Positions 1 to 7,799 are shown, counted from the first letter of the stretch. The stretch is DNA of 22,626 bases from a virus (IMGVR_UViG_3300047319_001189:1-22626); one strand, 5' to 3'. The notes: generated by a model not told the origin, from the letters alone. Numbers and translations: made by a program.

Positions 1-1
1 A

Positions 2-115
2 GCGATGCGCGAGCCGAGCGAGGCGATGGTCAGCGCCGCCCCCGACCTGCGCGACGTTGACTTTTATCCAACGGACGTATGGCGCGCGATGATCGAGGCG
101 GCGCTGAGGGAATGA
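2..115 (+). CDS. C-terminal end of a small phage protein upstream of terminase (partial)
   Basis: The frame is open from the left edge and stops at TGA 113-115. The visible end contains MREPSEAMVSAA and later VWRAMIEAALRE. I recall this arrangement, MREP.EAM followed by a short linker and VW.AMI.AAL.E, from small uncharacterised proteins of proteobacterial phages, but I cannot confirm it here. The stop overlaps the ATG of the terminase gene (ATGA at 112-115), so the two are probably translationally coupled. The start lies outside the window. Function unknown. Confidence 0.6.
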   Translation, partial: AMREPSEAMVSAAPDLRDVDFYPTDVWRAMIEAALRE

Positions 116-2208
116 CCGAGGAGGCCGAGCACCTCGCACTTCTAAAGCGGCTGCGCGCCGACCGCTGGCTCGCGCACCGCTACCTCTTTGCCCACCGCCA
201 CCCCGACGCCTCGCCCGAAGCACACCGCCAGCTTGTCGCGGCGATCAACGACCCGGCCCCGCGCCTCTCGATCGAGGGGTTCCGCGGCGTCGCCAAGACG
301 ACCTATACCGAGGAGACCGCGCTTCTGAAGGCCACGTTCCGCGAGTTCCACAACCTCGTCATCATCGGCCCCAGCTTCCCGCGCGCCTGCGACCGCATCG
401 ACGCCATCGCCAACGAGATCGACGTAAACCCGTTTTTCGACGAGAAGGACGGGCTTTTCGGCAAGCTGCGCGGCGAGACCGAGCAGGCCGGCAAGCTCGT
501 GCTGGCGAGCGGCATCTGCATCCAGGCCCTCGGCCGCGACCAGAAGATCACCGGGTTGAAGTTCCGCCAGTGGCGACCGGACGCCTTTATCGTGGACGAC
601 ATCGAAGACCCGGAGGAAAAGCGCACCGACACCGAGCGCGAGGAAACCTGGCGCTGGCTGAAGCAGACCTTCCAGCCCTGCCTCGAAGACGCGCTCACGA
701 CCTGGGGGCGTTTCCTCGGCACCCGCCGCGGCTCGAACAGTCTGCCCGAGCGGCTCGAAAAAGACGGGATGAAGACCGTTAAATTCCCGATCGAGTCATT
801 GGGTGAGCGCGGCGAGCGCGTCGCGACCTGGCCGGCGAAGTGGCCCCTCGCGAAGATCGACCAGCTTAAGTACGACTACCGCGGCAACATGGACCTCTAC
901 GCGCAGGAATACATGTGCGAGGCGACGAGCTCGTCCGACCGCCGGTTCACCCGCGCGATGTTCAAGTACGAGCCCCGGGTGCGGACCTGGGAGGGCGTTT
1001 ACGCCTTTGTAGACCCGCGCCGGGCGAGCGGGAAACAGGCCGCCTCCCTCGGCTGGGCGGCCTGGTCCTGGGTCAACCGCCGCCTCGTCGTCTGGGCGAG
1101 CGGCTCCGAGTTCATCGCCCCGGACGAAACCGTCTCCCTCATCTTCGACATCGCCGAGCGCTTCGACCCCGTGTGGGTCATGGCCGAGCTGGACGGCCTC
1201 GAGCAATGGCTGATGCAGCCGATCCGCCAGGAACAGCTGCGGCGCGGAATTACCATTCCGGTCAAGGGTGTCCACGCGATCTCGGGCACGCGCGGCGGCG
1301 GCCAGGCGGCCTTTGTCGAGGGGCTGCAGCCGCTGTTCGCCGCGGGCGAGGTCATCTTCGCGAGGCCCCAGCCCGAACTGGAGGCGCAACTCCTCTCGTT
1401 CCCGCACGGCATCCGCGACACCGCGAACGCGCTGGCCTACGCGCAGACGCGCGACGGCGGCGGCGCCGCTGTCCCTATATATGACGGGTTCAACCCGGAG
1501 AACCACGTCGTCGAGGGCGCGGCGCTGGCCGCCGGGCAGCATCTTTTTCTGGCGGGCAACGCCACCGCCTCGATGACCACCGCAATGCTGGTCCAGGCGT
1601 TCGAGGGCAAGCTGCGGATTCTGGCCGACTGGGTGTTCGAGGGTGGACCCGCCGAGCGCGCCGGCGACATCGTGCAGGCGGCCGCGCAGGAGATCGACAC
1701 CTCCAGCGTGCGCGCGGTTCCGGTGGCGCGGCCGTGGGACGACATGCTGAAGCTGCCGCTGCCCGACCGGATGATCTCGCGGCCGAACCGCCCGGTATGG
1801 GTCGTGCCCGACCGGCACAGCGACCAGATGACGAATGTCGGGCTGATGCAGGCGGTGCGCGCGTCGGTCGCCGAGGCGCGGGTCGGCGGCGACCGGGTGA
1901 CGGGGCAGATGTTCCTGCGCGACGCGCTGGCCCGCACGGTGCGCGGGATGCCGGCGGTCGAGATAAGCCCCCGGGCGCGCTGGACGCTGCGCGCGCTGGC
2001 CGGCGGGTATACGAGGGAATTTACGCGCGGGCGGCTGCAGGACGACGCCGAGGAGGGGCCGTACCGGCTGCTGGTCGAGGGGCTGGAGGCGTTTTGCGGC
2101 CTGACGGCGACCCGCGCCCCCGAGGCGGAGGACGACCAACAGAACATGCGCATAGACGAACGCACCGGAAGGGCGTATGCGAGCGCGATGCCAACGAGGG
2201 CACGATGA
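112..2208 (+). CDS. terL: Terminase large subunit (ATPase plus nuclease) with a long C-terminal extension
   Basis: This is the DNA-packaging motor, which docks on the portal, pumps DNA by ATP hydrolysis and cuts it. The Walker A-like loop is GFRGVAKT (about residues 56-63) and the Walker B-like strand is AFIVDD (158-163), in the style of T7-like terminases. The RNase H-type nuclease candidates are Asp301 in YAFVDP, Glu359/Asp361 in MAELDG and Asp436 in RDTANALAYA. I chose ATG 112 over the in-frame ATG 79 because 112 forms an ATGA overlap with the upstream stop and has a GAGG nearby, while 79 would overlap the upstream gene by more than 30 bases. At 698 residues it is longer than usual. Residues from about 470 onward form an extra region that resembles a degenerate second nuclease fold. 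The stop overlaps the next ATG. Confidence 0.9.
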   Translation: MTEEAEHLALLKRLRADRWLAHRYLFAHRHPDASPEAHRQLVAAINDPAPRLSIEGFRGVAKTTYTEETALLKATFREFHNLVIIGPSFPRACDRIDAIANEIDVNPFFDEKDGLFGKLRGETEQAGKLVLASGICIQALGRDQKITGLKFRQWRPDAFIVDDIEDPEEKRTDTEREETWRWLKQTFQPCLEDALTTWGRFLGTRRGSNSLPERLEKDGMKTVKFPIESLGERGERVATWPAKWPLAKIDQLKYDYRGNMDLYAQEYMCEATSSSDRRFTRAMFKYEPRVRTWEGVYAFVDPRRASGKQAASLGWAAWSWVNRRLVVWASGSEFIAPDETVSLIFDIAERFDPVWVMAELDGLEQWLMQPIRQEQLRRGITIPVKGVHAISGTRGGGQAAFVEGLQPLFAAGEVIFARPQPELEAQLLSFPHGIRDTANALAYAQTRDGGGAAVPIYDGFNPENHVVEGAALAAGQHLFLAGNATASMTTAMLVQAFEGKLRILADWVFEGGPAERAGDIVQAAAQEIDTSSVRAVPVARPWDDMLKLPLPDRMISRPNRPVWVVPDRHSDQMTNVGLMQAVRASVAEARVGGDRVTGQMFLRDALARTVRGMPAVEISPRARWTLRALAGGYTREFTRGRLQDDAEEGPYRLLVEGLEAFCGLTATRAPEAEDDQQNMRIDERTGRAYASAMPTRAR
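2200..2208 (+). repeat. Direct repeat, left copy, flanking the small gene 2205-2420
   Basis: GCACGATGA occurs here at the end of the terminase gene and again at 2412-2420 at the end of the small gene. Removing one copy plus the intervening sequence would join the terminase stop cleanly to the downstream sequence. The ATGA part is constrained by the overlap, so five bases are unexplained identity. Confidence 0.6.
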
Positions 2209-2420
2209 TGGGAGATTTGAGCGACGATCTTAAAGCTAAGCTGCACGAGATATTTATTTCGTCATGCTTGCCGCCGCTCATCGAAAGCGAGCCTCGCCGC
2301 TATGTTGCTGCCGAGCGAGGCAAGGGGTGGGCCGTGTGGGATATGATCGAAAGCAGGTTTCTGGATGACGCCGAGATCGAGGCTATTCCGATGGACGTCA
2401 TCAAGGCACCTGCACGATGA
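2205..2420 (+). CDS. Small hypothetical protein (71 aa), lower-GC, between terminase and head genes
   Basis: Not recognised. It begins MMGDLSDDLKAKLHEIF and continues with SEPRRYVAAERGKGWAVWDM, looking like a small soluble domain with no membrane segment. The start is ATG 2205, overlapping the terminase stop, with GAGGG just upstream; ATG 2208 is equally possible. Its stop overlaps the next possible start (ATGA at 2417). Codon use is visibly less G/C-biased than the terminase, with codons such as AAA, ATA, TTT and TCA. The same 9-mer GCACGATGA ends both the terminase and this gene, so the gene looks like a cassette inserted at the junction. A moron-type gene is possible, but its function is unknown. 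Confidence 0.7.
   Translation: MMGDLSDDLKAKLHEIFISSCLPPLIESEPRRYVAAERGKGWAVWDMIESRFLDDAEIEAIPMDVIKAPAR
2412..2420 (+). repeat. Direct repeat, right copy, flanking the small gene 2205-2420
   Basis: This is an exact second copy of GCACGATGA from 2200-2208. It spans the stop codon of the small gene and the start of the His-rich reading frame. Confidence 0.6.
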
Positions 2421-2475
2421 GCCACCGCCGCCGTTTTCATCATCACCGGAGCCACCGCCGGCATCATCACCATAT
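2419..2475 (+). repeat. Imperfect tandem repeat encoding a His/Arg-rich stretch
   Basis: GAGCCACCGCCG occurs at 2419-2430 and 2449-2460, and CATCATCACC at 2438-2447 and 2462-2471, making two imperfect copies of a unit of about 30 bases. In the frame starting at ATG 2417 it encodes a His/Arg-rich run of about 19 residues. It may be a translated N-terminal extension of the Ig-like protein, or only a leader; the sequence does not decide. Confidence 0.6.
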
Positions 2476-2542
2476 GAGGGTGGCGCTCGTCATCGGCAAT
2501 ATCGCCGTTGAACTGTTCCCGAACTGGATAGGAGTAATCCAC

Positions 2543-2869
2543 ATGGCTTTCACCCTGGACGCCGGCAAGACCGAAAACCTCGCCATCGAGTACCTCGACG
2601 CCAACGGCTCGCCGATGCTGGTCACGCCGACCCCGGACTCGCCGCCCGCATGGGGACAGACCAATCCGGCGGCGGAAACCCTCACCCCCTCGGCGGACGG
2701 CAACACCGCGACCGCGCTCGGCCTGGACGCCGGCGGATCGGACACGATCCAGCTCACCGTAATCGTCGCCGGGGTCACTTACCAGGCCACGGTGGACGCG
2801 ACCGTCACCCCCGCCGTACCGGCTCAGGTGCTGACCAGTGTCCGCATCCTCGCCACCCCGGCGCCGTAG
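2543..2869 (+). CDS. Small Ig-like (beta-sandwich) phage protein
   Basis: This 108-residue protein starts MAFTLDAGKTENLAIEYLD and continues with alternating beta-strand patterns (GGSDTIQLTVIVAGVTYQAT, then VLTSVRIL). That fits a bacterial Ig-like fold as seen in capsid decoration and other virion accessory proteins. I chose ATG 2543 because AGGAG at 2530-2534 is well spaced. The same frame is open back to ATG 2417, which would add 42 residues beginning MSHRRRFHHHRSHRRHHHH and would form an ATGA overlap with the gene before. The longer form is a real alternative. Position between terminase and portal suggests a virion role, but no specific function can be read from sequence. Confidence 0.75.
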   Translation: MAFTLDAGKTENLAIEYLDANGSPMLVTPTPDSPPAWGQTNPAAETLTPSADGNTATALGLDAGGSDTIQLTVIVAGVTYQATVDATVTPAVPAQVLTSVRILATPAP

Positions 2870-2879
2870 GCCCGCCGCC

Positions 2880-3284
2880 ATGCCCGATTTCATCCCGGCG
2901 AAATCTGCGCCAACAGCGGGCGAGCCTCAACCCGCGATTCTGCCGCCCGACGCGCCGCCGCCGGTGGAAAAGCCCGATCCGAAACAGGTCGAGGCGTACC
3001 TGGCGGAAACCTGGGCTCATGTCGTCGGCCTCGTCGAGCAGGTCGTCGGCACGCTGCCGCAACTGCACGGCCTTGCCGGCCGGGCCGCGGCGATGCGCGC
3101 CGCCTTCGACGCGGCGCTGTTCCACGCCGGGCCGCCGCCCGAGGCTCCGCCGCCGTCCTACGAGGCGCTCCCCTTCGGGGCGACGAGGCAGGAAATCGAA
3201 GACCGCGTGAAGATGCTCGAAGCCCTGCCCAGGCTCTCGGACGAGCAGACGGTGGAACTGGCCCGGCTGAAAAGCACGCTGTAA
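2880..3284 (+). CDS. Hypothetical Pro/Ala-rich protein upstream of portal
   Basis: A 134-residue protein not assigned to a family. It has a Pro-rich N-terminus (ILPPDAPPPVEKPDP), a helical middle (VEAYLAETWAHVVGLVEQVV), a second Pro-rich linker around residues 82-94 and a short helical C-terminus ending ELARLKSTL. No signal peptide is visible. ATG 2880 is preferred because it avoids overlap with the Ig-like gene; ATG 2838 in the same frame would overlap by 32 bases and add an Arg-rich stretch. No good ribosome-binding site precedes 2880. The gene ends 3 bases before the portal ATG, so co-translation is likely. Confidence 0.65.
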   Translation: MPDFIPAKSAPTAGEPQPAILPPDAPPPVEKPDPKQVEAYLAETWAHVVGLVEQVVGTLPQLHGLAGRAAAMRAAFDAALFHAGPPPEAPPPSYEALPFGATRQEIEDRVKMLEALPRLSDEQTVELARLKSTL

Positions 3285-3287
3285 TCC

Positions 3288-5489
3288 ATGTCGGACAGCG
3301 GCGAGTTTGTCCTTGGGGCGGAATCAGCCGCCGGCCCCGAGCCCGAGGAGGACGAGGTTGCATCCGCTCCGGTGGACCGTGACCGCGACCTCCTCGGCGG
3401 CTCGCGCTCGAAGATCCGCGAGAAGCTCGGCAAGGTGTTCGACGACAACGCGCGGGGCTTCGAGGACCAGTCCCCCCGCGCCGACGACCAGGCGCGGTAC
3501 TGGGAAGCCTACAACTGCGAACTGAACGAGTGCCAGTATTACAACGGCATCGCGCAGATCTACATCCCGGCGGTGCGCGATGCGATAAACGCCATCGTCA
3601 CCCGCCTCGGCAACCAGATGTTCCCGCAGGGCGGAAGGGCGATCGAGGAGGTGTCGGCGGACGGCACGCAGTCCTCGGGCCTCATCGGGCTTCTGGAGCA
3701 CTATCTGCGCGAGGCCGAGTTCGAGATCAACGTCGTCAGGCCGCTCCTGCGCCACCTCTACATAGAAGGGCACGGCAACGTCTACGTCGACTGGGCCGAG
3801 ATCGAGCGACAGATTGTTTCACGTGAAACGCACGGCCCCCGGATCGAGATGGGCGGCCAGGAGGTCGAGGCGCCGGGCGAGGAAATCGACGACATCAAGG
3901 AGGAAACAATCGTCGAGGGGCGCCCGGTTTTCGAGGTGCTGCACGATTGCGACGTTCTGGTGCTGCCGCAATCGGCCGACACGATCGAGGAGGCGCTGGC
4001 AAAGGGCGGCTCGGCGACGGTCGTGCGGCGCTGGACCAAAGACAAGATCGAACAGATGGCCGAGCAGGGCCAGATCACGAAGCGCGCCGCCCGCGACCTG
4101 AAGGACGCGATGGCGAAGATGTCGCGCGGCGAGGCGAACCAGGAAAAGAAGCTCCTCGAACACGTCGGCATCCGGGCCGGGGGCAAGGAGGCGACGGTCT
4201 GGGAAACCTGGACGATGCTGCCGCTCGACGACAAGGGGGCCTACAGCGAGGACGGGCGGCCGCGCCTCTGCCGCGTCTTTTTCGGCCCCGAGCGCGAGCC
4301 TCTGGGGTGCAAGCGCAACCCGAACTGGAACGACCGGGTGCCGCTGTGGTCGAAGCCGGCCGAAAAAGTCGCGGGGGTTTTTAAGGGCGGCAGCCCGGCG
4401 GCGCGGGTGATGTCGATCCAGTACGAGATCAACGACGCGGTGAACGAGGGGGCGGACGCCGCGGTCCTCTCGGCCGGCCCGATCATCCGCCAGTCGCCCG
4501 ATGCCAGCGGGCCGCTTGTCCTCGCCATCGGCGCGATCTGGAAGGGGAAGGCGGGCGAACTCGAAATGATGCAGTTCCCCGATCTGACGCCGCGCGCCGT
4601 GACGCGGGTGCAGATGGGGCTGCAGATGATTTTTCAGTCGTTGGGGGTCAACCCGTCGATGCTGCCGCAGCAGACCCGCGCCGGCAGGCCCAATCAGGCG
4701 CAGGTCGCGCAGGAGCAGGCCATCGACCTCCTGACGACGGCCGAGGGGGTCAAGATCGCGAGCGACGCCGGCACCTGGGCCCTGGGGTGGATGGTGGACC
4801 TCGACTACCAGTACCGTGACACCGAGATCACGGTGCGCCAGTTCGGCGAGATGGGCCGGCAGGCCGAGTTGGAACAGGTCGCGCCCCTGCAGAACCGTGC
4901 CGGATTCTCGTTCCTGTGGCGCGGGGCCGAGCAGGTCAAGCTGATGGCGATGATGCAGCAGCAGGGCACCGCGCTCCTCAACGTCGCGCGCACGATGCGC
5001 CAGGAACTGATGGCCGAGGGGATGCAGCTACGCCTCGCGCCGCCGCTTCAGGCTGCGTTCCAGGCGGTCTTCGGATCGTTTCTTGGCTCGCAAACCCTGA
5101 TCGACCAGCGCCACCAGTTGACGGTGCCGCAGGCCGAGGAGAACGAATGGCTCGGCCAGGGCTTCGAGGTGCCGGTGCATCCGCTCGACCAGGACATCGA
5201 GCATCTGCGCGAACTCCTGCCGTGGATACAGCAGACCGGCGACCCGCACGGGACCGGCAAGGTCCACGCCCAGGCGCACATGCTCTCGATGCAGATGAAG
5301 AACATGGCCTCGATGCAGCGGAGCCAAGCCGCGCACGGTGGCGGCCCGCAACAGGGCGGCGGCGGCCCGGGCCAGCCGCAGCCGGGGGCGACGCCGGGCC
5401 AGCCACACGCCGTAAAGCGCCCGCCGGGGGCAATGCATCCCGACCAGGCGGCAGGCGGCGGCATCGTACAAATGCCACGTCGTTCTTGA
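3288..5489 (+). CDS. Portal protein (head-to-tail connector)
   Basis: Portals form the dodecameric ring at the capsid vertex through which DNA enters and to which the tail attaches. Support comes from length (733 aa), position between terminase and scaffold, and a region near residue 70-110 (QYYNGIAQIYIPAVRDAINA, then RLGNQMFP) that resembles podovirus connector proteins. Later segments SIQYEINDAVN and FQSLGVNPSMLPQ fit the stem/clip portion of such proteins. The C-terminus (about 665-733) is rich in Gln, Gly and Pro and is probably a flexible tail. Residues 177-181 (VSRET) are encoded by a 14-base palindrome matching the chromosomal parS core. No strong ribosome-binding site is seen before ATG 3288, 3 bases after the previous stop. 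Confidence 0.85.
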   Translation: MSDSGEFVLGAESAAGPEPEEDEVASAPVDRDRDLLGGSRSKIREKLGKVFDDNARGFEDQSPRADDQARYWEAYNCELNECQYYNGIAQIYIPAVRDAINAIVTRLGNQMFPQGGRAIEEVSADGTQSSGLIGLLEHYLREAEFEINVVRPLLRHLYIEGHGNVYVDWAEIERQIVSRETHGPRIEMGGQEVEAPGEEIDDIKEETIVEGRPVFEVLHDCDVLVLPQSADTIEEALAKGGSATVVRRWTKDKIEQMAEQGQITKRAARDLKDAMAKMSRGEANQEKKLLEHVGIRAGGKEATVWETWTMLPLDDKGAYSEDGRPRLCRVFFGPEREPLGCKRNPNWNDRVPLWSKPAEKVAGVFKGGSPAARVMSIQYEINDAVNEGADAAVLSAGPIIRQSPDASGPLVLAIGAIWKGKAGELEMMQFPDLTPRAVTRVQMGLQMIFQSLGVNPSMLPQQTRAGRPNQAQVAQEQAIDLLTTAEGVKIASDAGTWALGWMVDLDYQYRDTEITVRQFGEMGRQAELEQVAPLQNRAGFSFLWRGAEQVKLMAMMQQQGTALLNVARTMRQELMAEGMQLRLAPPLQAAFQAVFGSFLGSQTLIDQRHQLTVPQAEENEWLGQGFEVPVHPLDQDIEHLRELLPWIQQTGDPHGTGKVHAQAHMLSMQMKNMASMQRSQAAHGGGPQQGGGGPGQPQPGATPGQPHAVKRPPGAMHPDQAAGGGIVQMPRRS
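3815..3830 (+). promoter_or_regulatory. parS: parS-like ParB-binding site inside the portal gene
   Basis: TGTTTCACGTGAAACG matches the widely conserved chromosomal parS consensus TGTTTCACGTGAAACA at 15 of 16 positions, with a perfect inner palindrome GTTTCACGTGAAAC at 3816-3829. In the portal frame it reads GTT TCA CGT GAA ACG, and the first four are not the codons this gene prefers (GTC, TCG, CGC, GAG). That suggests selection on DNA rather than protein. ParB normally loads at parS near the replication origin. No ParA or ParB gene is in this window, so a host ParB is the likely partner (inference). Confidence 0.75.
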
Positions 5490-5514
5490 CAACACGCAAG
5501 ATGTAGCGGCATAG
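5486..5514 (+). promoter_or_regulatory. Possible sigma70-type promoter before the scaffold gene (weak)
   Basis: A perfect TTGACA lies at 5486-5491, overlapping the portal stop. A poor -10 candidate, GCATAG, lies at 5509-5514 with 17-base spacing. It falls in one of the longest intergenic gaps in the window (88 bases), upstream of the highly expressed scaffold and capsid genes. The weak -10 means it may be chance. Confidence 0.25.
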
Positions 5515-5577
5515 GCAAGGTTCGAGCGGGCGATCGCAGTCCGCACCGAGCGGGGGAACGCACCCCGAGGAGAGAGA

Positions 5578-6411
5578 ATGGCACGCACACGCGGCGCTGA
5601 AGCCGATCCTGTTGACGTCGAGGAGGAGATTGTCCTTGGCCCGGAAGATGAAGAAGACCTCGCCGAAGCCGACGCCCCTGAAGATGAAGGGGATGATGCC
5701 GGTGGGGATGCCGATGAACAAGAAGGGGAAGGCGAAGAAGCCGAAGATGTAACAGCGGAGCCTCCCGCACCCAGGCGCGGCGGCGGATCGCAGACGATCC
5801 GAGAGCAGCGGCGACGGGCGCAGGAGGCGGAGCAAAGGGCCGCTCAGCTTGAGCGGGAGTTGGCCGAGGCGCGCGGGTTCCAGCAGGGAATGCAGGCGCG
5901 GGCGGTTGACCCGCAGGCGGCGGCGAGGGCGGAGCAGGAGTTTTATGCGTCGCTGGAGCTGATGGCTCCGGCGGAGGCATACAGGCAGTTGATGCAGCGC
6001 GGGCAGCAGCAGATCGGGAATGTCGTTCAGAATCTTCAGTTTCAGACGAACGAGAGACTAGACAAACAGGCTTATGACGCAGCGGCACGCACATCGAGGG
6101 TTCACCAGCAGTATCGCTCGCAGGTCGAGTCGACGCTGGCCGCCGAGCGTGCCGCCGGCCGCAACCCCGATCGCGAGGTCATCCTCAAATATCTCGTGGG
6201 CAACGACGTGCTCGAACGCGCTAACCGCGCGGCTCCGGCGCAGCGCAACGGCGCGGCCCGCCGTGTCGCGGCGCAGCGCACGCAGCCGACCGGCGCTCGC
6301 GGCGACGTTGCGGCGCGCGGCCGCGGCGCACGCCTCGTTCCCGGCACACCCGAGCATGACGACTGGCTGGTCGCCGAGGGCATCCGATCAGGACACAACG
6401 TATTCGAGTGA
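5578..6411 (+). CDS. Capsid assembly scaffolding protein
   Basis: Scaffolds guide procapsid assembly and then leave. This 277-residue protein has the expected layout: a very acidic N-terminus (about residues 8-60, runs of Glu and Asp), a charged coiled-coil segment around 74-110 (REQRRRAQEAEQRAAQLERE), a helical Gln-rich middle (QLMQRGQQQIGNVVQNLQFQ) and a basic Ala/Arg-rich region near the C-terminus. It sits directly between portal and capsid, the usual place. GAGGAGAG at 5567-5574 gives a strong ribosome-binding site. Assignment is by composition, length and position rather than by a specific motif. Confidence 0.8.
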   Translation: MARTRGAEADPVDVEEEIVLGPEDEEDLAEADAPEDEGDDAGGDADEQEGEGEEAEDVTAEPPAPRRGGGSQTIREQRRRAQEAEQRAAQLERELAEARGFQQGMQARAVDPQAAARAEQEFYASLELMAPAEAYRQLMQRGQQQIGNVVQNLQFQTNERLDKQAYDAAARTSRVHQQYRSQVESTLAAERAAGRNPDREVILKYLVGNDVLERANRAAPAQRNGAARRVAAQRTQPTGARGDVAARGRGARLVPGTPEHDDWLVAEGIRSGHNVFE

Positions 6412-6444
6412 GCGGAGGCCCCGCCTCTGCTTTGTAGCGGAGGC
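6411..6444 (+). promoter_or_regulatory. Bistable hairpin over the capsid ribosome-binding site
   Basis: AGCGGAGGC occurs twice, at 6411-6419 and 6436-6444. Between them, GCCTCTGCT at 6423-6431 can pair with either copy over nine positions (one G-U). Pairing with the first copy makes a hairpin with a 3-base loop and leaves the capsid GGAGG (6439-6443) free. Pairing with the second copy makes a hairpin with a 4-base loop that buries that GGAGG. The first hairpin is followed by CTTTGT, so a weak terminator is an alternative reading. Confidence 0.55.
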
Positions 6445-6452
6445 ATGAACCG

Positions 6453-7799
6453 ATGGCCGTTACCGTAAACACCAGTTCCCAGTACGCCGGCGCAACGACC
6501 CGAATCATCGCCCGGAAGGCGCTGGAGGAAACCCAGCGCTACCTCGTCCTCTACCAGTTCGCCGACAAGGAAACCCTCGATCACGGGCACGGCGTCACGT
6601 GGTCGGCGATCCGCTGGTCCCGCCTGCCGCTGCCGCAATACCCGGTGGCCGAGGGGGTGGCGCCGGTCGCCAACCAGCTTTCGTTTACGCAGGTCATGGG
6701 CTCGGCGGTCCAGTGGGCCGGACGCCTCGTCTTCACCGACGTTTCGATCATCACGACCCAGCAGAACCTCATCACCGAGGGGTCGCGGATGCTGGGGATG
6801 CAGTTGGGCGAGATGAAAGAGCGCAACGCGATGGTCGCGCTGATGTCGGGTTCCCAGGTCAACTACGCCAACTCGGTCGGCTCGCGCGCCTCGCTCGCGG
6901 CCGGCGACAACCTCAACCCGACCGATGTCACCCGCACTTTCGCCAACATGGTCAACCTCGGCGTCCATATGTGGAACGGGCAGACCGGCGAGGACGTGCA
7001 GCGCTCGATCGACTACACCGCGCGGGCGAGCGAGAAGACGATCAAGGGGGTCGAGCACCTCGTCGCGGTCGGCAACGCCTTCCCCTTGGACGACCTCTCG
7101 AACAACCCGACCGTCGTCGCCGCGTGGCAGCGCTCGGACATAAACCGGCTTTACATCAACGAGATGGGGTACTGGAAGGGGATCACCTTCTGCCGCTCCA
7201 ACATGATCCCGACCTTCTTCGGCGTCGCCCAGGTCAACGGGACGCCGGGCACGGGGTCGCTCACCACCGCGACCTACACGATCCAGGTCACCGGCTGGGA
7301 CATCCAGAATTTCTACGAGAGCCGCATCTACCAGGTCTCGGCCGACATCGCGGTCGTCGCGGGCGGCATCAACGTCACGGTGCCCTCGACCCCGGGCTTC
7401 ACTTACGCGGTCTATGTCGGCGTCGGCTCGGGCGCGGCCCCGGCCAACCTCGGCCTGACGACCTCGGGGCCGCAAACCGGGCCGTTCGCGGGCCAGGCCA
7501 TCGGCATCGCGCCGGGCACCGCCGTCGTCATCACGGGCCTCGGCTCGATGGCGATCCCGCCGGCCGCGCCGACCACCGGCATCACGGTCTACCCGACATT
7601 CGTCTTCGGCAAAAATTCGTTTGCGTGCCTGAAGCTCGAAGGGGTTTCGTGGAACCGTCTGATGGAAGCCGACAAGTCGGACCCGCACAATCAACTCCGC
7701 TCGATCGGCTGGAAGGTCTTCGAGGGGTGGGTCATCAAGGACCAGCGCTATCTCGCGCGGATCGAGACCACCGCCAGCAACACCGGAACTTGGACGTAA
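6453..7799 (+). CDS. Major capsid protein, N4-gp56-like family
   Basis: This is the shell-forming protein. The N-terminal 200 residues show the pattern I associate with N4-gp56 family capsids: RKALEETQRYLVLYQFADKE, then G.GVTW..IRWSRLPLP, VAEGVAPV, a block FTDVSIITTQQNLITEGSRM, and MVALMSGSQVNYAN. Length (448 aa) and position after the scaffold agree. Between about residues 263 and 370 lies a Gly/Thr/Val-rich beta segment (for example GINVTVPSTPGFTYAVYVGV) that reads as an inserted Ig/Fn3-like domain, after which the core resumes with TVYPTFVFGKNSFACLKLEG. The ATG follows GGAGG at a spacing of 9. An ATG at 6445 in another frame makes only a 7-codon peptide and is too close to the ribosome-binding site. 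Confidence 0.85.
   Translation: MAVTVNTSSQYAGATTRIIARKALEETQRYLVLYQFADKETLDHGHGVTWSAIRWSRLPLPQYPVAEGVAPVANQLSFTQVMGSAVQWAGRLVFTDVSIITTQQNLITEGSRMLGMQLGEMKERNAMVALMSGSQVNYANSVGSRASLAAGDNLNPTDVTRTFANMVNLGVHMWNGQTGEDVQRSIDYTARASEKTIKGVEHLVAVGNAFPLDDLSNNPTVVAAWQRSDINRLYINEMGYWKGITFCRSNMIPTFFGVAQVNGTPGTGSLTTATYTIQVTGWDIQNFYESRIYQVSADIAVVAGGINVTVPSTPGFTYAVYVGVGSGAAPANLGLTTSGPQTGPFAGQAIGIAPGTAVVITGLGSMAIPPAAPTTGITVYPTFVFGKNSFACLKLEGVSWNRLMEADKSDPHNQLRSIGWKVFEGWVIKDQRYLARIETTASNTGTWT

Noticed and set aside
796-2139. 447-residue open frame on the minus strand
   Set aside because: It is opposite the terminase and has shadow composition; the terminase motifs on the + strand are clear.
6445-6468. Seven-codon upstream reading frame overlapping the capsid start
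   Set aside because: Its ATG is only one base after the ribosome-binding site, too close for initiation; the capsid ATG at 6453 is well spaced.
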